The notes: generated by a model not told the origin, from the sequence alone. Counted from the first letter of the stretch, positions 16,054-25,192 are shown. The stretch: 36,422 nt of DNA from Clostridium lacusfryxellense (GCF_018861735.1 NZ_JAHLEB010000052.1:1-36422), one strand, 5' to 3'. Numbers and translations are program-made.

Positions 16054-16890
16054 CTAAATTATAAATCGCTTAAATATATAAGGTGCACCCACTGTAATCC
16101 ACAATCCGACTATAAAATATCTAAAAAAATCTGAGTATATGCTAATTGGTAGTATTACCTTTAATACACCTTTAAGTGTTATAAGAATCCCCAGTCCCAA
16201 AACTAATTTTATTAATTGCTTTAATTTAGTACTTTTAACTTCATAGATCACATATTTCGTCTCTAACAAATATCCAATATAAAATCCTAATACTGTTCCC
16301 GCAATTGCATAATAAGTTTTTTCTCTTAAGTATATTAGTCCAATTAGCATTGGTAAAATTATAATCAATAATAAAAGTGGTTTTCTCGTTTTCTGAGCAC
16401 AATCAAAAATATAATTAGATATAAACGTCCATATAATTCCAATTACTATTCCACCGATTATATCTATAGGATAATGTACCCCCAAATACAATCTAGAAAA
16501 TCCAACTAGGATAATCATTGAGATTCCAACTACATAAATCCACTTTTTCTTTATTTGAATAATAAATGAAGCCCAAAACATTGTTGACCCTTGAGTATGA
16601 CCACTTGGAAAAGATTGACCTGTTGCAGTTTCGAGTCTTAGAGACCTTATACCTGATATCCCTATTGGCCTAGCGGAATTTACTATAGATTTTAATGCAT
16701 TGTTTACAATAGTACCAGTAAGCAGTGCAAACCCTAACTTATATCCGAATTTTTTATTTACGCACCAAAATATTGTAGAAATTACAAGAATATAAAAAGT
16801 CTCCTCTCCAGTCATTGAAATTAATTGAAAGATTACATCGCCAAATGGAGATGTAATAGATTGTATAAACCTAATAATATCTATCTGCAT
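16054..16890 (-). CDS. PAP2-superfamily membrane phosphatase
   Basis: A 278-aa integral membrane protein with about seven helices. The three phosphatase motifs are complete: Lys67 to Arg74-Pro75 (KSIVNSARP), PSGH (95-98), and SRLYLGVHYPID with Arg133, His139 and Asp143. The active site faces outside. Likely substrates are lipid phosphates such as undecaprenyl diphosphate or phosphatidic acid; which one cannot be told. The start is ATG 16890, with AAGGAGAG just upstream; the longer frame adds 15 residues without a binding site. Confidence 0.9.
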   Translation of the reverse strand: MQIDIIRFIQSITSPFGDVIFQLISMTGEETFYILVISTIFWCVNKKFGYKLGFALLTGTIVNNALKSIVNSARPIGISGIRSLRLETATGQSFPSGHTQGSTMFWASFIIQIKKKWIYVVGISMIILVGFSRLYLGVHYPIDIIGGIVIGIIWTFISNYIFDCAQKTRKPLLLLIIILPMLIGLIYLREKTYYAIAGTVLGFYIGYLLETKYVIYEVKSTKLKQLIKLVLGLGILITLKGVLKVILPISIYSDFFRYFIVGLWITVGAPYIFKRFII

Positions 16891-16926
16891 ACTACTCTCC
16901 TTATATGTCTTATAAAACTCAAAAAC

Positions 16927-16957
16927 AAAAACCAATCTAGAATATAGACTGGTTTTT
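16927..16957 (-). terminator. Terminator of the 109-aa membrane protein gene
   Basis: AAAACCA-TCTA pairs with TAGA-TGGTTTT around a short loop. On the minus strand it runs into TTTTTGTTTTTG. It separates the 109-aa gene from the PAP2 phosphatase gene. Confidence 0.75.
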
Positions 16958-17020
16958 AAATATAGTTTATAAACTTATTTTCATTTCATTAAATTAATCT
17001 AACTTACTTCACATTACGAC

Positions 17021-17350
17021 TTATATTACTTTTTCATAATCTACATCAACTATAACACTGTCCTCATAATTAATATCAATAGAATCTGATTCACTATCGT
17101 CATTGCTAAAGATATTAGATTTCACCTGCGAATCTTGTTTTGTACTTATTTTATAAAATAATTTTTTAACACCTTTTACTAATTTTAAAGTACACCATAT
17201 TAAAACTCCGAAAACCGCAATTGCAAATAGGGCTTTAATAACAAACGCAGCAGCGTAAATTACTAGTATTGAAATAACAACAAAAGTAGCAATTGATAAA
17301 GCTGATTTAAATAATTTTGAAAATATATTTTTGCCATTTGTATATTCCAT
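17021..17350 (-). CDS. Small membrane protein of unknown function (109 aa)
   Basis: A charged N-terminus (MEYTNGKNIFSKLFK) is followed by one long or two close hydrophobic segments (about residues 16-52), then a basic loop and an acidic tail with many Asp, Ser and Glu residues ending VDVDYEKVI. Only a spaced GAAGG ribosome binding site precedes the ATG. I recognise no family. It is followed by its own terminator, so it is probably a single gene. Confidence 0.6.
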   Translation of the reverse strand: MEYTNGKNIFSKLFKSALSIATFVVISILVIYAAAFVIKALFAIAVFGVLIWCTLKLVKGVKKLFYKISTKQDSQVKSNIFSNDDSESDSIDINYEDSVIVDVDYEKVI

Positions 17351-17471
17351 GATAATATTAGCCTTCTTTCATTTTATACGATTTTTTCTATATGATACCT
17401 AATTATAACATATAAACAGAATTAAATATTAATTCTACTTTAATAAACTATTAATAAATTATTAATTCGTG

Positions 17472-18212
17472 CTATATCATTCCACCATCAATTGTTATCA
17501 CTTGACCTGTGATATATTTTGAATTTTCACTTGCTAAAAATGTTACAAGCATACCCACATCTTGTACTTCTCCAAATTTCATCATAGGTATTTCATTTAC
17601 TAATGATTCTCGCTCATCACCAGTTAGAAAACTGTTCATTTCAGTATCTATAACTCCTGGAGCAATGGCATTAACTCTAATATTAGAAGGTGCGAGTTCC
17701 TTAGCTAGAGCCTTTGTAAATGCGTTAATTGCCCCCTTAGATGCTGAGTAAATCACTTCACAAGAAGCACCTACATTTCCCCACATCGAGGAAATATTTA
17801 TTATACTTCCGCTCTTTTGCTTTATCATTTCTTTCACAGCGCTATGAGAACAATTAATAGCTCCCTTAAGATTTACGTTTATCACATTGTCCCATTCCTC
17901 TGGCTGCTCATCCATAAATAATCCTACCCTAGATATCCCAGCATTATTTATCAAAATATCTATTTTACCTAATTTCTCAACAGTTGTTTTTATAAGCTCT
18001 TTTGAAAATTCATAATTACTTACATCACCTTTGATTTTTATTGCATAAGCTCCCAGTTCTTTGATTTCCTGCATCGTTTTTTCTGCAGCTTCATCATTAC
18101 TTTTATAATTTATTACAATACAACATCCAACTTTTGCGAGTTCTATTGCAATACCTTTGCCAATTCCTCTAGATGATCCTGTAATTATAGCTACTTTACC
18201 TTTCAAGTTCAT
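17472..18212 (-). CDS. Short-chain dehydrogenase/reductase, FabG-like
   Basis: A 246-aa NAD(P)-dependent classical SDR. The cofactor motif is TGSSRGIG (11-18), the NNAG motif is at 89-92, and the catalytic Ser142, Tyr155 and Lys159 are all present in SSMWG and YSASK. The ending YITGQVITIDGGMI is typical of 3-oxoacyl-ACP reductases, but there is no fatty acid synthesis gene nearby, so it may act on another substrate. The start is ATG 18212, 9 nt from AGGGAGAG (18222-18229); the ATG at 18221 touches that site. Confidence 0.88.
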   Translation of the reverse strand: MNLKGKVAIITGSSRGIGKGIAIELAKVGCCIVINYKSNDEAAEKTMQEIKELGAYAIKIKGDVSNYEFSKELIKTTVEKLGKIDILINNAGISRVGLFMDEQPEEWDNVINVNLKGAINCSHSAVKEMIKQKSGSIINISSMWGNVGASCEVIYSASKGAINAFTKALAKELAPSNIRVNAIAPGVIDTEMNSFLTGDERESLVNEIPMMKFGEVQDVGMLVTFLASENSKYITGQVITIDGGMI

Positions 18213-18294
18213 AAATATCATCTCTCCCTAGAATGTATCACATATAATTTATTAAAAGTTATCATAGTTTATGTAAATCCTTTATTACTTCGAA

Positions 18295-18897
18295 TTACAT
18301 CCTTGACAACAATTCTTTTTTCTTTTGATTAAATTCTTCTAAAGTTATAACTCCTTTTTCTACTAATTCAAACAGCTTACTTATTTGATCTGGTATATCC
18401 AAGGTTTTAAATTCCTCATTTTGTGATATAGGTTCCACACTGTAATAGAGTTGCTCTACCGAAGAATTCGAATTATTTTTTATGTAATGTTTTCTTGCTT
18501 TTAAAATTTCATCTGCCCCAACCTCTGCCATTTCGGACTCTATATTTTTTTCCAACTCCAAATTATTCTCTATATACTTTATTATGAGGAAAAAATGTAT
18601 TTGCCTTTTAAAATTTAAACTACCCACTATTGGTATTTTATTAGCAATTACTTGTTTAGATAGTTCAACGTCGTTTTTAACCTGAATTCTTCTTATATTT
18701 TCAATTGGTATAAAAAAATATTCTGATTCTATAGGTGTGTTATATAACACGCCTGAATTGTTTATTAAAATATTAGCATTGAATGAGCATTTGATATTAG
18801 ATAAAGCTATACCACCTTCATTAAATCTTCTAATAAGTATTTCTTTATTTTTATGATTTTCTTTTTTTGTTTTGCACATCTTATATAGTGATTTCAT
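18295..18897 (-). CDS. Cytoplasmic protein with a C-terminal SHOCT domain
   Basis: A 200-aa protein without membrane helices. Residues about 30-130 look like a PH/GRAM-type beta domain (NILINNSGVLYNTPIESEYF, IPIENIRRIQVKN). The last 45 residues (IPDQISKLFELVEKGVITLE then EFNQKKKELL) are a SHOCT module, a short helical oligomerisation segment. The function is unknown. GAGGTGA precedes the ATG. The upstream 60 nt consist of a 15-bp tandem repeat. Confidence 0.7.
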   Translation of the reverse strand: MKSLYKMCKTKKENHKNKEILIRRFNEGGIALSNIKCSFNANILINNSGVLYNTPIESEYFFIPIENIRRIQVKNDVELSKQVIANKIPIVGSLNFKRQIHFFLIIKYIENNLELEKNIESEMAEVGADEILKARKHYIKNNSNSSVEQLYYSVEPISQNEEFKTLDIPDQISKLFELVEKGVITLEEFNQKKKELLSRM

Positions 18898-18912
18898 AAT
18901 AATACATTCACC

Positions 18913-18972
18913 TCAATTATATTAACTTCAATTATATTTACTTCAATTATATTTACTTCAATTATATTATTA
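18913..18972. repeat. Four tandem copies of a 15-bp repeat
   Basis: The unit TCAATTATATTTACT occurs four times (18913, 18928, 18943, 18958), the outer copies with one to three changes. On the minus strand each unit reads AGTAAATATAATTGA, so each holds a TATAAT. The ribosome binding site of the SHOCT gene (TTGAGGTGAA) looks like a diverged form of the same unit. Confidence 0.9.
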
Positions 18973-19096
18973 TCATTCTATCTAACATATTTTGCAACTA
19001 TTAATTTAATAATATTGAATTCAATAATATTAATATATATTTTAATATTATAACCAATATAATTTACTATAATAACTTTTTATAATATATGGATTA

Positions 19097-19105
19097 TGTT
19101 ACAAT
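19097..19105 (+). promoter_or_regulatory. Candidate extended -10 promoter of the aldo/keto reductase operon
   Basis: TGTTACAAT is an extended -10 (TGnTACAAT) about 84 nt before the start. The -35 is weak, within an AT-rich block. A near-palindromic AT-rich stretch centred on ATTGAATTCAAT lies near 19013-19024. Confidence 0.35.
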
Positions 19106-19188
19106 TGTAGGTGAATTATTAAGTTATAAGACTACATTATTTTTATATGATTATATTAGAAAAAAATTATATGAAGGGAGTTAATATA

Positions 19189-20037
19189 ATGGAAAAACGT
19201 GTCTTAGGAAAAACAGGTGAATATCTATCCATTGTAGGTTTCGGCGGAATAATAGTTGCACAAGTTGATCAACGTGATGCAAATAATTATGTTGCTGAAG
19301 CTATTGATGCTGGAGTAAATTATTTTGACGTTGCACCAACATATTTTGATGCTGAGGACCATTTAGGACCAGCTCTCATTGGAAAGAGAAATGATATTTT
19401 CTTAGCTTGTAAAACAGAAAATAGAACTAAAAAAGGTTCGGAAGAACTTCTTCACAAATCCCTTAAAAAGCTAAAAACTGATCATTTTGATTTATACCAA
19501 CTTCATGCCGTTACAACACTTGAAGATGTAGAACAAATTTTCAGCCCTGATGGAGCCATGGAAACTTACCTAAAAGCAAAAAAAGATGGACTAATAAATC
19601 ATATTGGATTTTCAGCACATTCAGAGGAAGCTGCTATTGCATTAATGGAGAGGTACGATTTTGATTCAATGTTATTTCCTATAAACTGGGTAAATATATT
19701 TAATGCAAACTTTGCACCAAAAGCACTCCAAGTAGCTAAATCAAAAGGTATGGGTATCTTGGCATTAAAGGCTATGGCTAAAACTGATTGGGCAGAAGGT
19801 GCTATAAGAAAGTACCCAAAAGCTTGGTATGAGCCTATTTCCGATGAAAGCCTTGCAAAACTCGCATACCGTTATACACTATCTCAAGGTGTGACTGCAG
19901 CATTACCACCTGGATATATTGAGTATTTTAGATTGGCTATTGAGGCTTCTAAAGATTTTAAACCTGTAACTCCAGATGAGGAAAATCAATTGAAATTATT
20001 AGCTAAAGGAATTAAGCCCATATTTCCTCAACATTAA
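19189..20037 (+). CDS. Aldo/keto reductase
   Basis: A 282-aa NAD(P)H-dependent TIM-barrel oxidoreductase. The catalytic tetrad is complete: Asp47 and Tyr52 in FDVAPTYFD, Lys75 in ACKTE and His106 in YQLHAV. The start is ATG 19189 with GGGAG 8 nt upstream; the longer frame adds 14 residues without a signal. The substrate is not evident. It is followed by two further dehydrogenase genes on the same strand, which suggests a small redox or sugar-alcohol unit. Confidence 0.9.
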   Translation: MEKRVLGKTGEYLSIVGFGGIIVAQVDQRDANNYVAEAIDAGVNYFDVAPTYFDAEDHLGPALIGKRNDIFLACKTENRTKKGSEELLHKSLKKLKTDHFDLYQLHAVTTLEDVEQIFSPDGAMETYLKAKKDGLINHIGFSAHSEEAAIALMERYDFDSMLFPINWVNIFNANFAPKALQVAKSKGMGILALKAMAKTDWAEGAIRKYPKAWYEPISDESLAKLAYRYTLSQGVTAALPPGYIEYFRLAIEASKDFKPVTPDEENQLKLLAKGIKPIFPQH

Positions 20038-20060
20038 AAATGTTTAATATAACTAAAAAG

Positions 20061-20100
20061 AAAACGTTTATTAATAGAATAATTCTTATCCTATTAATAA
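20061..20100 (+). promoter_or_regulatory. Inverted repeat and possible cre-like site before the Gfo/Idh/MocA gene
   Basis: TTATTAATAG (20068-20077) pairs with CTATTAATAA (20091-20100) around a 13-nt loop. Just before it, AGAAAACGTTTAT resembles a LacI/CcpA-type operator core but lacks the final conserved bases. It could be an attenuator or operator; evidence is thin. Confidence 0.35.
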
Positions 20101-20115
20101 AAAAGGAGATAAATT

Positions 20116-21090
20116 ATGGACAATAAAATTGTAAACTGGGGAGTCCTTGGTTGCGCCCGAATTGCAAATAGCGCCGTTATCCCTGGAATTAAATCAGCAT
20201 CTAACGCAAACCTTTACGCTATTGCAAGTAGAAGTAAAGAGAAGTTAGAAGAATTCAACAAAAATCATAACCCTGAAAAAACATATAAAAGTTATATAGA
20301 TTTACTTAAAGACCCGAAAATTGACGCTGTATATATACCACTCCCTAATTCACTTCATTGTGAGTGGGTTATCAAAGCTGCGGAGAATAAAAAACACATT
20401 CTTTGTGAAAAACCTCTAGGTATTTCAGCTAAAGAAGTAGAAGTTATGCGAGATGCTTGCAATAAAAACGGAGTACTTCTTATGGAAGCTTTTCCCTACA
20501 GGCACAGCCCTCTTACTATTAAAGTCAAGAATCTAATAGATACTGGCGCAATTGGTAAGCTTAAATTTATTGAAGCTAATTTCAGTTTTATTCTAACTAA
20601 TAAAAGCAGTATAAAAATGATTAAAAACCTAGGTGGAGGAGCTACTTATGATATAGGATGTTACAATATCAATGTTATAAGATTTATTGCAGGATCTGAG
20701 CCTTTATCAATATTTGCCTCTGGCGAGATAGGAGAAAATTCCTCTGTAGATGAATCTAGTTGCATCATGATGGAATTTAAAGATGATCTAAAAGCAGTTT
20801 CATATTGCTCTCTAAATAGCATGGACAGATGTGGATATACTATAGTCGGAACCACTGGAATTATTGACGTTCCTGTGAAATTCAATAGCAAAGGTACTGT
20901 TAAAATAACTTTGAAAACAAAAGACGATACCACTCAAATAAACGTTGATTGCCCAGATAATTACATGCTTGAGGTAGAGCAGTTTGGGAGATGCATCCTC
21001 GGTGTTGAGGAGCCTCTTGTTAGTTTAGATGATTCATATAATAATGCCAAAGTTATTGATGAATCACTTAATAAAATTTTCAACAAATAA
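20116..21090 (+). CDS. Gfo/Idh/MocA-family oxidoreductase
   Basis: A 324-aa NAD(P)-dependent dehydrogenase. The N-terminal Rossmann domain starts VNWGVLGCARIA, with the glycine-rich turn near residues 9-15. The family motif CEKPLG carries Lys99, the usual catalytic lysine. The C-terminal beta-sheet domain runs from about residue 125. Members act on sugars, inositols and related polyols, and the specific substrate is unknown. AAGGAG precedes the ATG. It lies between an aldo/keto reductase and an iron alcohol dehydrogenase on the same strand. Confidence 0.88.
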   Translation: MDNKIVNWGVLGCARIANSAVIPGIKSASNANLYAIASRSKEKLEEFNKNHNPEKTYKSYIDLLKDPKIDAVYIPLPNSLHCEWVIKAAENKKHILCEKPLGISAKEVEVMRDACNKNGVLLMEAFPYRHSPLTIKVKNLIDTGAIGKLKFIEANFSFILTNKSSIKMIKNLGGGATYDIGCYNINVIRFIAGSEPLSIFASGEIGENSSVDESSCIMMEFKDDLKAVSYCSLNSMDRCGYTIVGTTGIIDVPVKFNSKGTVKITLKTKDDTTQINVDCPDNYMLEVEQFGRCILGVEEPLVSLDDSYNNAKVIDESLNKIFNK

Positions 21091-21144
21091 TTTAAATATT
21101 GAAAATCCACTACAACTTAAGAAAATCATTAGGAGGAATTTTAT

Positions 21145-22314
21145 ATGGATAATTTTACATTTCAAAACACAACTAAGATCATATTTGGAAAAGGTTCAGA
21201 AAATAATGTAGGACAAGAAGTTAGTAAATATAGCAAGAAAATACTTCTTCATTATGGTGGAGGTACTATAAAAAAGACAGGACTTTATGATAGGGTAGTT
21301 ACTTCATTAAAAGATGCTGGTGTTGATTTTATTGAACTTGGTGGCGTTAAACCTAACCCAAGATTAAGCCTTGTACAAGAAGGAATAAAAATATGCCGAG
21401 AAAACAGTATAGGTTTTATATTGGCAATTGGCGGTGGTAGTGTTATTGATTCATCCAAAGCTATTTCCATAGGCTCATTGTACAGCGGAGATGTATGGGA
21501 CTTTTACCTTGGTAAATCAGAGATAACTGCTGCCCTTCCAATTGGTACTATTTTAACAATTCCCGCAGCTGGCAGTGAATCAAGTACTGGTAGTGTAATA
21601 ACTAATGAAGATGGATTTTATAAACGTGCCGTTAATTCAGAATTAATCTATCCGAAATTTTCAATATTAAATCCTGAGCTTGCCTTTACATTACCAAAAT
21701 ATCAGGTAGCGTGTGGTAGTGCAGATATAATGGCTCATTTAATGGAACGTTACTTTACTAATTCGGAGCACGTTGAACTCATGGACAGATTAATTGAAGC
21801 AACTCTTAAAACGGTTATAAATAATGTTACTCAAGTTTTAGATAAACCTGATAACTATGATGCTTGGGCTGAAATTATGTGGTCAGGAACTGTTGCTCAC
21901 AACAATTTACTTAATACAGGAAGAGTTGGCGATTGGGGTTCCCATGATATTGAACATGAATTAAGTGGTATATATGATGTTGCTCATGGAGCAGGTCTTG
22001 CTGTTATATTCCCAGCTTGGATGAAATATGTATATAAACATGATATTAATAGATTTGCTCAATTCGCTGTAAGGGTTTTTAATGTAGAAAACTCCTTCTG
22101 GTCACCAGAAAAAACAGCCATCGAGGGTATTAAGAGACTTGAAAACTTCTTTAAATCACTAGGTCTTCCAACTAATCTAAAAGAACTTGGAATTATCGAT
22201 GATAGATTGGATGAAATGGCTTCAAAAGCTACAAACTCAGATCTTTCTACAGTTGGTAATTTTATAAAACTAGGAAAAAGTGATGTATATAGCATATTAA
22301 AATTAGCTAAGTAA
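21145..22314 (+). CDS. Iron-containing alcohol dehydrogenase, butanol-dehydrogenase-like
   Basis: A 389-aa group III alcohol dehydrogenase. The cofactor-binding block is GGGSVIDSSK (96-105). Metal ligands by family pattern are Asp194, His198, His267 and His281, all present (GSADIMAHLMERYF, GSHDIEHELS, DVAHGAG). It resembles the NAD(P)H-dependent butanol dehydrogenases and YqhD-type aldehyde reductases of clostridia, so reduction of aldehydes to alcohols is likely. AGGAGG precedes the ATG, 54 nt after the preceding gene. Confidence 0.9.
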   Translation: MDNFTFQNTTKIIFGKGSENNVGQEVSKYSKKILLHYGGGTIKKTGLYDRVVTSLKDAGVDFIELGGVKPNPRLSLVQEGIKICRENSIGFILAIGGGSVIDSSKAISIGSLYSGDVWDFYLGKSEITAALPIGTILTIPAAGSESSTGSVITNEDGFYKRAVNSELIYPKFSILNPELAFTLPKYQVACGSADIMAHLMERYFTNSEHVELMDRLIEATLKTVINNVTQVLDKPDNYDAWAEIMWSGTVAHNNLLNTGRVGDWGSHDIEHELSGIYDVAHGAGLAVIFPAWMKYVYKHDINRFAQFAVRVFNVENSFWSPEKTAIEGIKRLENFFKSLGLPTNLKELGIIDDRLDEMASKATNSDLSTVGNFIKLGKSDVYSILKLAK

Positions 22315-22325
22315 AATCTTAATTG

Positions 22326-22347
22326 TTGTGCCCCTTCTCGGGCACAA
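22326..22347 (+). terminator. GC-rich hairpin after the alcohol dehydrogenase gene
   Basis: TTGTGCCC (22326-22333) pairs with GGGCACAA (22340-22347) with a 6-nt loop. An A-rich and not a T-rich tail follows, so it may be a weak terminator or a transcript-stabilising stem ahead of the DUF6106 gene. Confidence 0.5.
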
Positions 22348-22382
22348 AAATAACTTATGCAAAAAACAAAGGGGATAAAAAA

Positions 22383-22874
22383 ATGGATAATTTTTATGAA
22401 CAACTAGTAACAACATCCAAATCAAGTTCTTACAAACTAGTAAATGGAGCAACATATGTACTTGCACTAATTGGAGTAGCTATCTTTAGTGCAAATATAA
22501 TTATTGGAGTAGCGTTAATTGCTCTAGGGGTTGGATGTTTTTTTTACAAACAAAAATTGTTTGTAGAATTTGAGTACCAATTTACAAATGGAGAAATTGA
22601 TATAGAAAAAATATTGGAAATGAAAAAGAGAAGCAAGGTAACTTCTTTTAATATAAAAGAGGTGGGACTTCTCGCACCAGAAGATAGTAATGATACACGT
22701 GATTATGTAAACAAGCCTACTTCTATAGTAAAGTGTTACCCTTCTAGCGCGAAGGAACGAGTATATGTAGCAATGGTTACAGAAGGAAACACTAGAATGC
22801 AATTAAGATTTGTACCAGATGAAAAGTTTTTAAATCATTGCTTTAAATATAATCCAAGGGCAGTAAAAAGGTAA
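22383..22874 (+). CDS. DUF6106-like membrane protein
   Basis: A 163-aa protein. A short N-terminus (MDNFYEQLVTTSKSS) is followed by two membrane helices (about residues 22-53), then a cytoplasmic beta-rich domain with EYQFTNGEIDIEKI. This layout matches a clostridial domain of unknown function that I recall as DUF6106. The start is ATG 22383 with AAAGGGGAT upstream; the longer frame lacks a binding site. Possibly co-transcribed with the alcohol dehydrogenase gene. It is convergent with an AraC regulator 11 nt away. Confidence 0.7.
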   Translation: MDNFYEQLVTTSKSSSYKLVNGATYVLALIGVAIFSANIIIGVALIALGVGCFFYKQKLFVEFEYQFTNGEIDIEKILEMKKRSKVTSFNIKEVGLLAPEDSNDTRDYVNKPTSIVKCYPSSAKERVYVAMVTEGNTRMQLRFVPDEKFLNHCFKYNPRAVKR

Positions 22875-22885
22875 AATAATATTTA

Positions 22886-23716
22886 TTATAATAGAGTCTG
22901 TCTATAAGTTTTTGGTGAAACCCCTTTTATTTGTTTAAATATCTTTGAGAATCCAAGAGGATCATCATATCCAACTGAACGTGAAATCTCACTGATAGTA
23001 AAATCTTTATTACTTAATAGTTTGCAGGCTTTATTAACCCTATATTTTATTAGGTATTCCTGGGGCGGGATGCCTAATAATTCACTAAATATAGTGCTGA
23101 AATAGTTTTTATTAATACCTATATAACTCGCCAATGATTCTATAGATATAGTTTGAGAATAATTAGTTTCTATAAATTGAATTGATTTTTTTATATAATT
23201 TTCTTTGTGTCCATAACCTTTTGTTACAACAGGTCCTGATTGCTCTGTAAGCTCTGAAAGCAATATGCTTAAATATCCTTGCAAACGAAGTTCATAACCA
23301 AATTTGTAAGTGCTAGAATCTCTTATATTTTCAAAACATTTCTTTATAACATCTCCTTTACAGTTGAAAATGGGATTATCTTTATCTAATTTAATATTCT
23401 TTAAAAAGGTTTCAGCTTTTATACCTCTAAATCCAATCCATGTATAAACCCAAGGATCGCTATCACTAGCCTCATAATATGTAATTATATCAGGACATAT
23501 TAGAAACCCCTGATTTTCATGTAAAGTGTATGATTTTCCTCCAACCTCAAACGTGCCACTACCACTAATTATATAGTGTAATAAGAAATGATCTCTAAGC
23601 GCAGGCCCATACGAATGACTCCGTTCGCAATTTTCCTTGCCATAATGGTATACTATTAAATCCATTCCTTCATCTAACGGATTCTTAAATCCTATAAATT
23701 CATCTTTATTAAACAA
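22886..23716 (-). CDS. AraC-family regulator, probable activator of the alpha-galactosidase operon
   Basis: A 276-aa one-component regulator. The N-terminal cupin sugar-sensing domain (about 10-150) includes GSGTFEVGGKSYTLHENQGF. The C-terminal AraC DNA-binding domain has two helix-turn-helices, ESLASYIGINKNYFSTIFSE and ISRSVGYDDPLGFSKIFK. The start is TTG 23716, with GGAG 9 nt upstream. It is divergent from the GH4/GH36 alpha-galactosidase genes, so it most likely responds to an alpha-galactoside (melibiose or raffinose type) and controls them. That role is inferred from position. Confidence 0.88.
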   Translation of the reverse strand: MFNKDEFIGFKNPLDEGMDLIVYHYGKENCERSHSYGPALRDHFLLHYIISGSGTFEVGGKSYTLHENQGFLICPDIITYYEASDSDPWVYTWIGFRGIKAETFLKNIKLDKDNPIFNCKGDVIKKCFENIRDSSTYKFGYELRLQGYLSILLSELTEQSGPVVTKGYGHKENYIKKSIQFIETNYSQTISIESLASYIGINKNYFSTIFSELLGIPPQEYLIKYRVNKACKLLSNKDFTISEISRSVGYDDPLGFSKIFKQIKGVSPKTYRQTLL

Positions 23717-23756
23717 ACGATTTCACTCCTTCAGCAATTCACATTGTATATCTGAG

Positions 23757-23765
23757 ATTATACCA
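23757..23765 (-). promoter_or_regulatory. Candidate extended -10 promoter of the AraC gene
   Basis: On the minus strand TGGTATAAT is an extended -10 with a perfect TATAAT, about 41 nt before the TTG start. On the other strand a TATAAT at about 23809-23814 may serve the melA operon. Confidence 0.45.
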
Positions 23766-23884
23766 TGTTTATCTTATATAAAACTATTCTTTTTATATGA
23801 AAATATTTTATAATAGATAGTGTTAGTATTAAATTTATATTTGTAATATATTATACTGATAATAAATTATAGAAGGTGTATATT

Positions 23885-25192
23885 ATGCCAAAAATTACGT
23901 TTATGGGTGCTGGTAGCACAGTTTTTGCTAAAAATGTATTAGGAGATTGTATATTAACTCCATCTTTACAGGGTTCTGAAATTGCTTTATATGATATTGA
24001 TATTCAGAGACTAAAAGACTCCGAGGATATGCTAAAAAATATAAATATCAATAATAATGGACATGCTAAAATAAAATCATATACAAATAGAAAAGATGCT
24101 CTTAGAGGTGCAACTTATGTAGTTAATGCAATTCAAGTTGGAGGATATGATCCATGTACAATAACTGATTTTGAAATCCCCAAAAAATATGGTCTTCGTC
24201 AAACTATAGCCGATACCTTAGGTATTGGAGGCATTTTTAGAGCCCTTAGGACAATTCCTGTAATGCTTGATTTTGCAAGAGATATGGAAGAAGTTTGCCC
24301 TAATGCTTGGTTCTTAAATTACTCTAATCCCATGGCAATGTTAACAGGTGCAATGTTGAAAGCATCTTCAATTAAAACTGTAGGACTATGTCATAGCGTT
24401 CAAGGATGTGTACCTAACCTTTTAGAATCTCTTGACATAGGCGTAAAAGCTGAGGATGCTCAGTGGAAAATTGCAGGCATTAACCATCAGGCTTGGCTTC
24501 TAGAAGTTACCAAAAACGGTAAGGACCTCTACCCAGCCATAAAGGCAAAAGCCTTAGAAAAGCAGTTGTTAGGCAAACATTCTGATATGGTTAGATATGA
24601 AATGATGCTAAACTTCGGATATTACATTACTGAATCCAGCGAACATGCCTCTGAGTACCTCCCATATTTCATTAAAAGCAAATACCCTGAACTAATTGAA
24701 GCGTTTAATATACCATTGGATGAATATCCTAGAAGATGTATAGAACAGATTGAAAAGTGGAAAAAGATGAGAATCGACATGGTGGAAAACAAAACACTAC
24801 AGCACACAAGGACCCATGAGTATGCTTCTTATATAATGGAAGCTATGGAAACTGGCAACCCATATAAAATCGGTGGTAATGTTCTAAATACAGGCCTTAT
24901 AACAAATTTGCCCAGCGAAGCAATTGTTGAAGTTCCTTGCCTAGTTGACAGAAGTGGTATTATCCCTACTTATGTTGGCAACCTTCCACAGCAACTTGCA
25001 GCATTAAATAGAACAAATATAAATCCTCAACTTTTGACTATAGATGCTGCGCTTAGCGGTAAACGAGAATTGATTTATATGGCCGCAATGTTAGATCCTC
25101 ATACATCCGCTGAGCTTTCAATAGATAAAATTAAATCTATGTGTGATGATCTTATCGAAGCTCATGGAGATTGGTTACCAAAATATAAATAG
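23885..25192 (+). CDS. melA: GH4 alpha-galactosidase (MelA type)
   Basis: A 435-aa cytoplasmic glycosidase of family GH4, which uses NAD+ and a divalent metal in an elimination-addition mechanism. The N-terminal dinucleotide fold starts ITFMGAGSTVFAKN. Downstream are VNAIQVGG, TLGIGGIFRALRT and LNYSNPMAM. Metal ligands by family pattern are Cys169 in GLCHSVQG and His201 in GINHQAW. CHSVQG is the form seen in MelA-type alpha-galactosidases. The start is ATG 23885 behind AGAAGGTG; the GTG at 23876 lies within that site. It is 15 nt ahead of a GH36 gene on the same mRNA and divergent from an AraC regulator. Confidence 0.9.
   Translation: MPKITFMGAGSTVFAKNVLGDCILTPSLQGSEIALYDIDIQRLKDSEDMLKNININNNGHAKIKSYTNRKDALRGATYVVNAIQVGGYDPCTITDFEIPKKYGLRQTIADTLGIGGIFRALRTIPVMLDFARDMEEVCPNAWFLNYSNPMAMLTGAMLKASSIKTVGLCHSVQGCVPNLLESLDIGVKAEDAQWKIAGINHQAWLLEVTKNGKDLYPAIKAKALEKQLLGKHSDMVRYEMMLNFGYYITESSEHASEYLPYFIKSKYPELIEAFNIPLDEYPRRCIEQIEKWKKMRIDMVENKTLQHTRTHEYASYIMEAMETGNPYKIGGNVLNTGLITNLPSEAIVEVPCLVDRSGIIPTYVGNLPQQLAALNRTNINPQLLTIDAALSGKRELIYMAAMLDPHTSAELSIDKIKSMCDDLIEAHGDWLPKYK

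Noticed and set aside
18985-19070. AT-rich near-palindrome around ATTGAATTCAAT as a replication or operator site
   Set aside because: Imperfect and within highly AT-rich DNA; no repeated boxes such as DnaA sites were seen nearby.
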